Shown here piece by piece: positions 6,047 to 6,576 of a stretch of DNA of 6,576 nucleotides. The notes below the pieces were generated by a model, which saw only the letters and a program-made list of their open reading frames with translations, had not been told where the DNA came from and searched no databases. The translations under genes and the position numbers were made by a program. Source of the DNA: an uncultured Brachyspira sp. (GTDB lineage: Bacteria; Spirochaetota; Brachyspiria; Brachyspirales; Brachyspiraceae); assembly GCA_934725525.1 (NCBI GenBank), contig CAKVCG010000096.1, forward strand, positions 1 through 6,576. The letters run 5' to 3'. Positions within the stretch are counted from its first letter, which is position 1; every line of letters starts with the position of its first letter.

Positions 6047-6131
6047 TTTGTCATTGCAAACGAGGCTAAAGTCCGTCGTTGGAGAGTGAAGCAATCCAAT
6101 TCGTATAGATTGCAACGTTCTAAATGACAAA
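6047..6131 (+). repeat. Dispersed inverted-repeat element, copy 2 (diverged)
   Basis: TTTGTCATT (6047-6055) and AATGACAAA (6123-6131) are perfect 9-bp terminal inverted repeats. The inner hairpin GCAATC (6091-6096) / GATTGC (6108-6113) has the same 11-nt loop length as copy 1. The arms between differ: the left arm is longer and carries GAGGCTAAAGTCCGTCG, while the right arm is shortened. It sits just after the terminator and about 20 nt before the next promoter, in the same orientation as copy 1. Confidence 0.75.
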
Positions 6132-6151
6132 GTAGTTAATAATTAATGAAT

Positions 6152-6179
6152 TTGACATAAAAATCTTTTATAATATAAT
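6152..6179 (+). promoter_or_regulatory. Sigma70-type promoter giving a probable leaderless mRNA
   Basis: TTGACA (6152-6157) and TATAAT (6174-6179) both match the consensus, with a 16-bp spacer. The expected transcription start, about 7 nt past the -10 box, falls at 6186-6187, on or next to the ATG at 6187. A second TATAAT at 6169-6174 is too close to the -35 box (11 bp) to be used with it. Confidence 0.75.
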
Positions 6180-6186
6180 AAAATCT

Positions 6187-6471
6187 ATGAATAAATATAT
6201 CGCCATACATAAAATAATTAATCTTTCAATATTTATGCTTTTTCCAATAACGGGATATATCATATTGGCGCATAATCAAATAAGGAACGGTTTTTACGGA
6301 ATTATTTTGCTTATTCTTAATCTAATCGAAATTGGAATTTTTACCGCTTTTATTATCGTCGCTTCAAAATGCGAATGGGGAACGAGAAAACAGCATGCCG
6401 TTTTGAAGTGCGCTATTTCTTTTTTTATATATCTTATCATAACGATGTTTACTATAATTTATATAATTTAA
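6187..6471 (+). CDS. Small three-helix membrane protein of unknown function
   Basis: I do not recognise this 94-residue protein. Three hydrophobic segments are clear: about 10-29 (INLSIFMLFPITGYIILAH), 36-59 (FYGIILLILNLIEIGIFTAF) and 73-94 (LKCAISFFIYLIITMFTIIY). They are joined by short polar loops, HNQIRNG and the charged KCEWGTRKQHAV. It should be an integral inner-membrane protein, and nothing in it suggests an enzyme. The ATG has no Shine-Dalgarno sequence and lies at the predicted transcription start, so translation is probably leaderless. The only internal alternative, M17 (ATG at 6235), also lacks a ribosome-binding site and would cut the first helix. No terminator separates it from the gene starting at 6496, so the two may be co-transcribed. 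Confidence 0.65.
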   Translation: MNKYIAIHKIINLSIFMLFPITGYIILAHNQIRNGFYGIILLILNLIEIGIFTAFIIVASKCEWGTRKQHAVLKCAISFFIYLIITMFTIIYII

Positions 6472-6495
6472 TCTTTAATTAAGCAAGGAGAAAAA

Positions 6496-6576
6496 ATGAG
6501 AATTTTAGATTTTTTTAATAAAAAAGAAAATAAAGATAAATATATTAAATGGCTTAAAAAGAACGCTGGCGAAAGA
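6496..6576 (+). CDS. 5' end of a gene of unknown function (partial)
   Basis: Only the first 27 codons are in the window, and the frame stays open to its edge. The ATG is well placed, 5 nt after AAGGAG (6485-6490). The visible sequence, beginning MRILDFFNKKENKDKYIKWL, is strongly basic and hydrophilic with no signal peptide, which suggests a cytoplasmic start. That is too little to name a family. It follows the membrane-protein gene by 24 nt with no terminator between. Confidence 0.7.
   Translation, partial: MRILDFFNKKENKDKYIKWLKKNAGER

Overview
The window is very AT-rich and has short intergenic gaps. All seven complete genes and one partial gene read on the + strand. Base composition, codon choice (AAA, ATA, TTA and AGA dominate) and GTCATTG...CAATGAC inverted-repeat elements suggest a low-GC spirochaete such as Brachyspira. 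That assignment is an inference from overall character, not from a database match.

Region by region. Positions 1-536 are non-coding: a possible terminator of an upstream gene, a perfect AT-only palindrome, one copy of a dispersed inverted-repeat element, and a good sigma70-type promoter (466-494). This promoter serves a two-gene unit: a 141-residue stand-alone HIRAN-domain protein (537-962, TTG start) and holA, the delta subunit of the DNA polymerase III clamp loader (981-2000). A weak hairpin follows holA. A consensus promoter (TTGACA, 17 bp, TATAAT; 2071-2099) then opens a second run of five closely spaced genes. These are a ComFB-family protein with a long unknown C-terminal extension (2136-2795), an unrecognised membrane-anchored protein (2819-3364), the type I-beta DAHP synthase aroF (3387-4430), a small basic unrecognised protein (4454-4726) and an exported SpoIID/LytB-family peptidoglycan hydrolase (4820-5971). 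The run ends in the strongest terminator of the window (6005-6038). A diverged second copy of the inverted-repeat element follows (6047-6131). A third promoter (6152-6179) then drives a small three-helix membrane protein (6187-6471), and the window closes on the first 27 codons of another gene (6496-6576).

The genes do not form one obvious pathway. They combine replication (HolA, perhaps the HIRAN protein), a possible second-messenger or regulatory protein (ComFB-like), the first step of aromatic amino acid synthesis (AroF) and cell-wall remodelling (SpoIID/LytB). I see no clear defence, mobile or biosynthetic system. The points most worth a second look are the ComFB-like protein, which lacks the family's usual cysteine cluster and carries about 130 unexplained residues, the HIRAN protein next to holA, the predicted leaderless transcript at 6187, and an identical 15-mer placed exactly 3 nt upstream of two start codons that lack a Shine-Dalgarno sequence.
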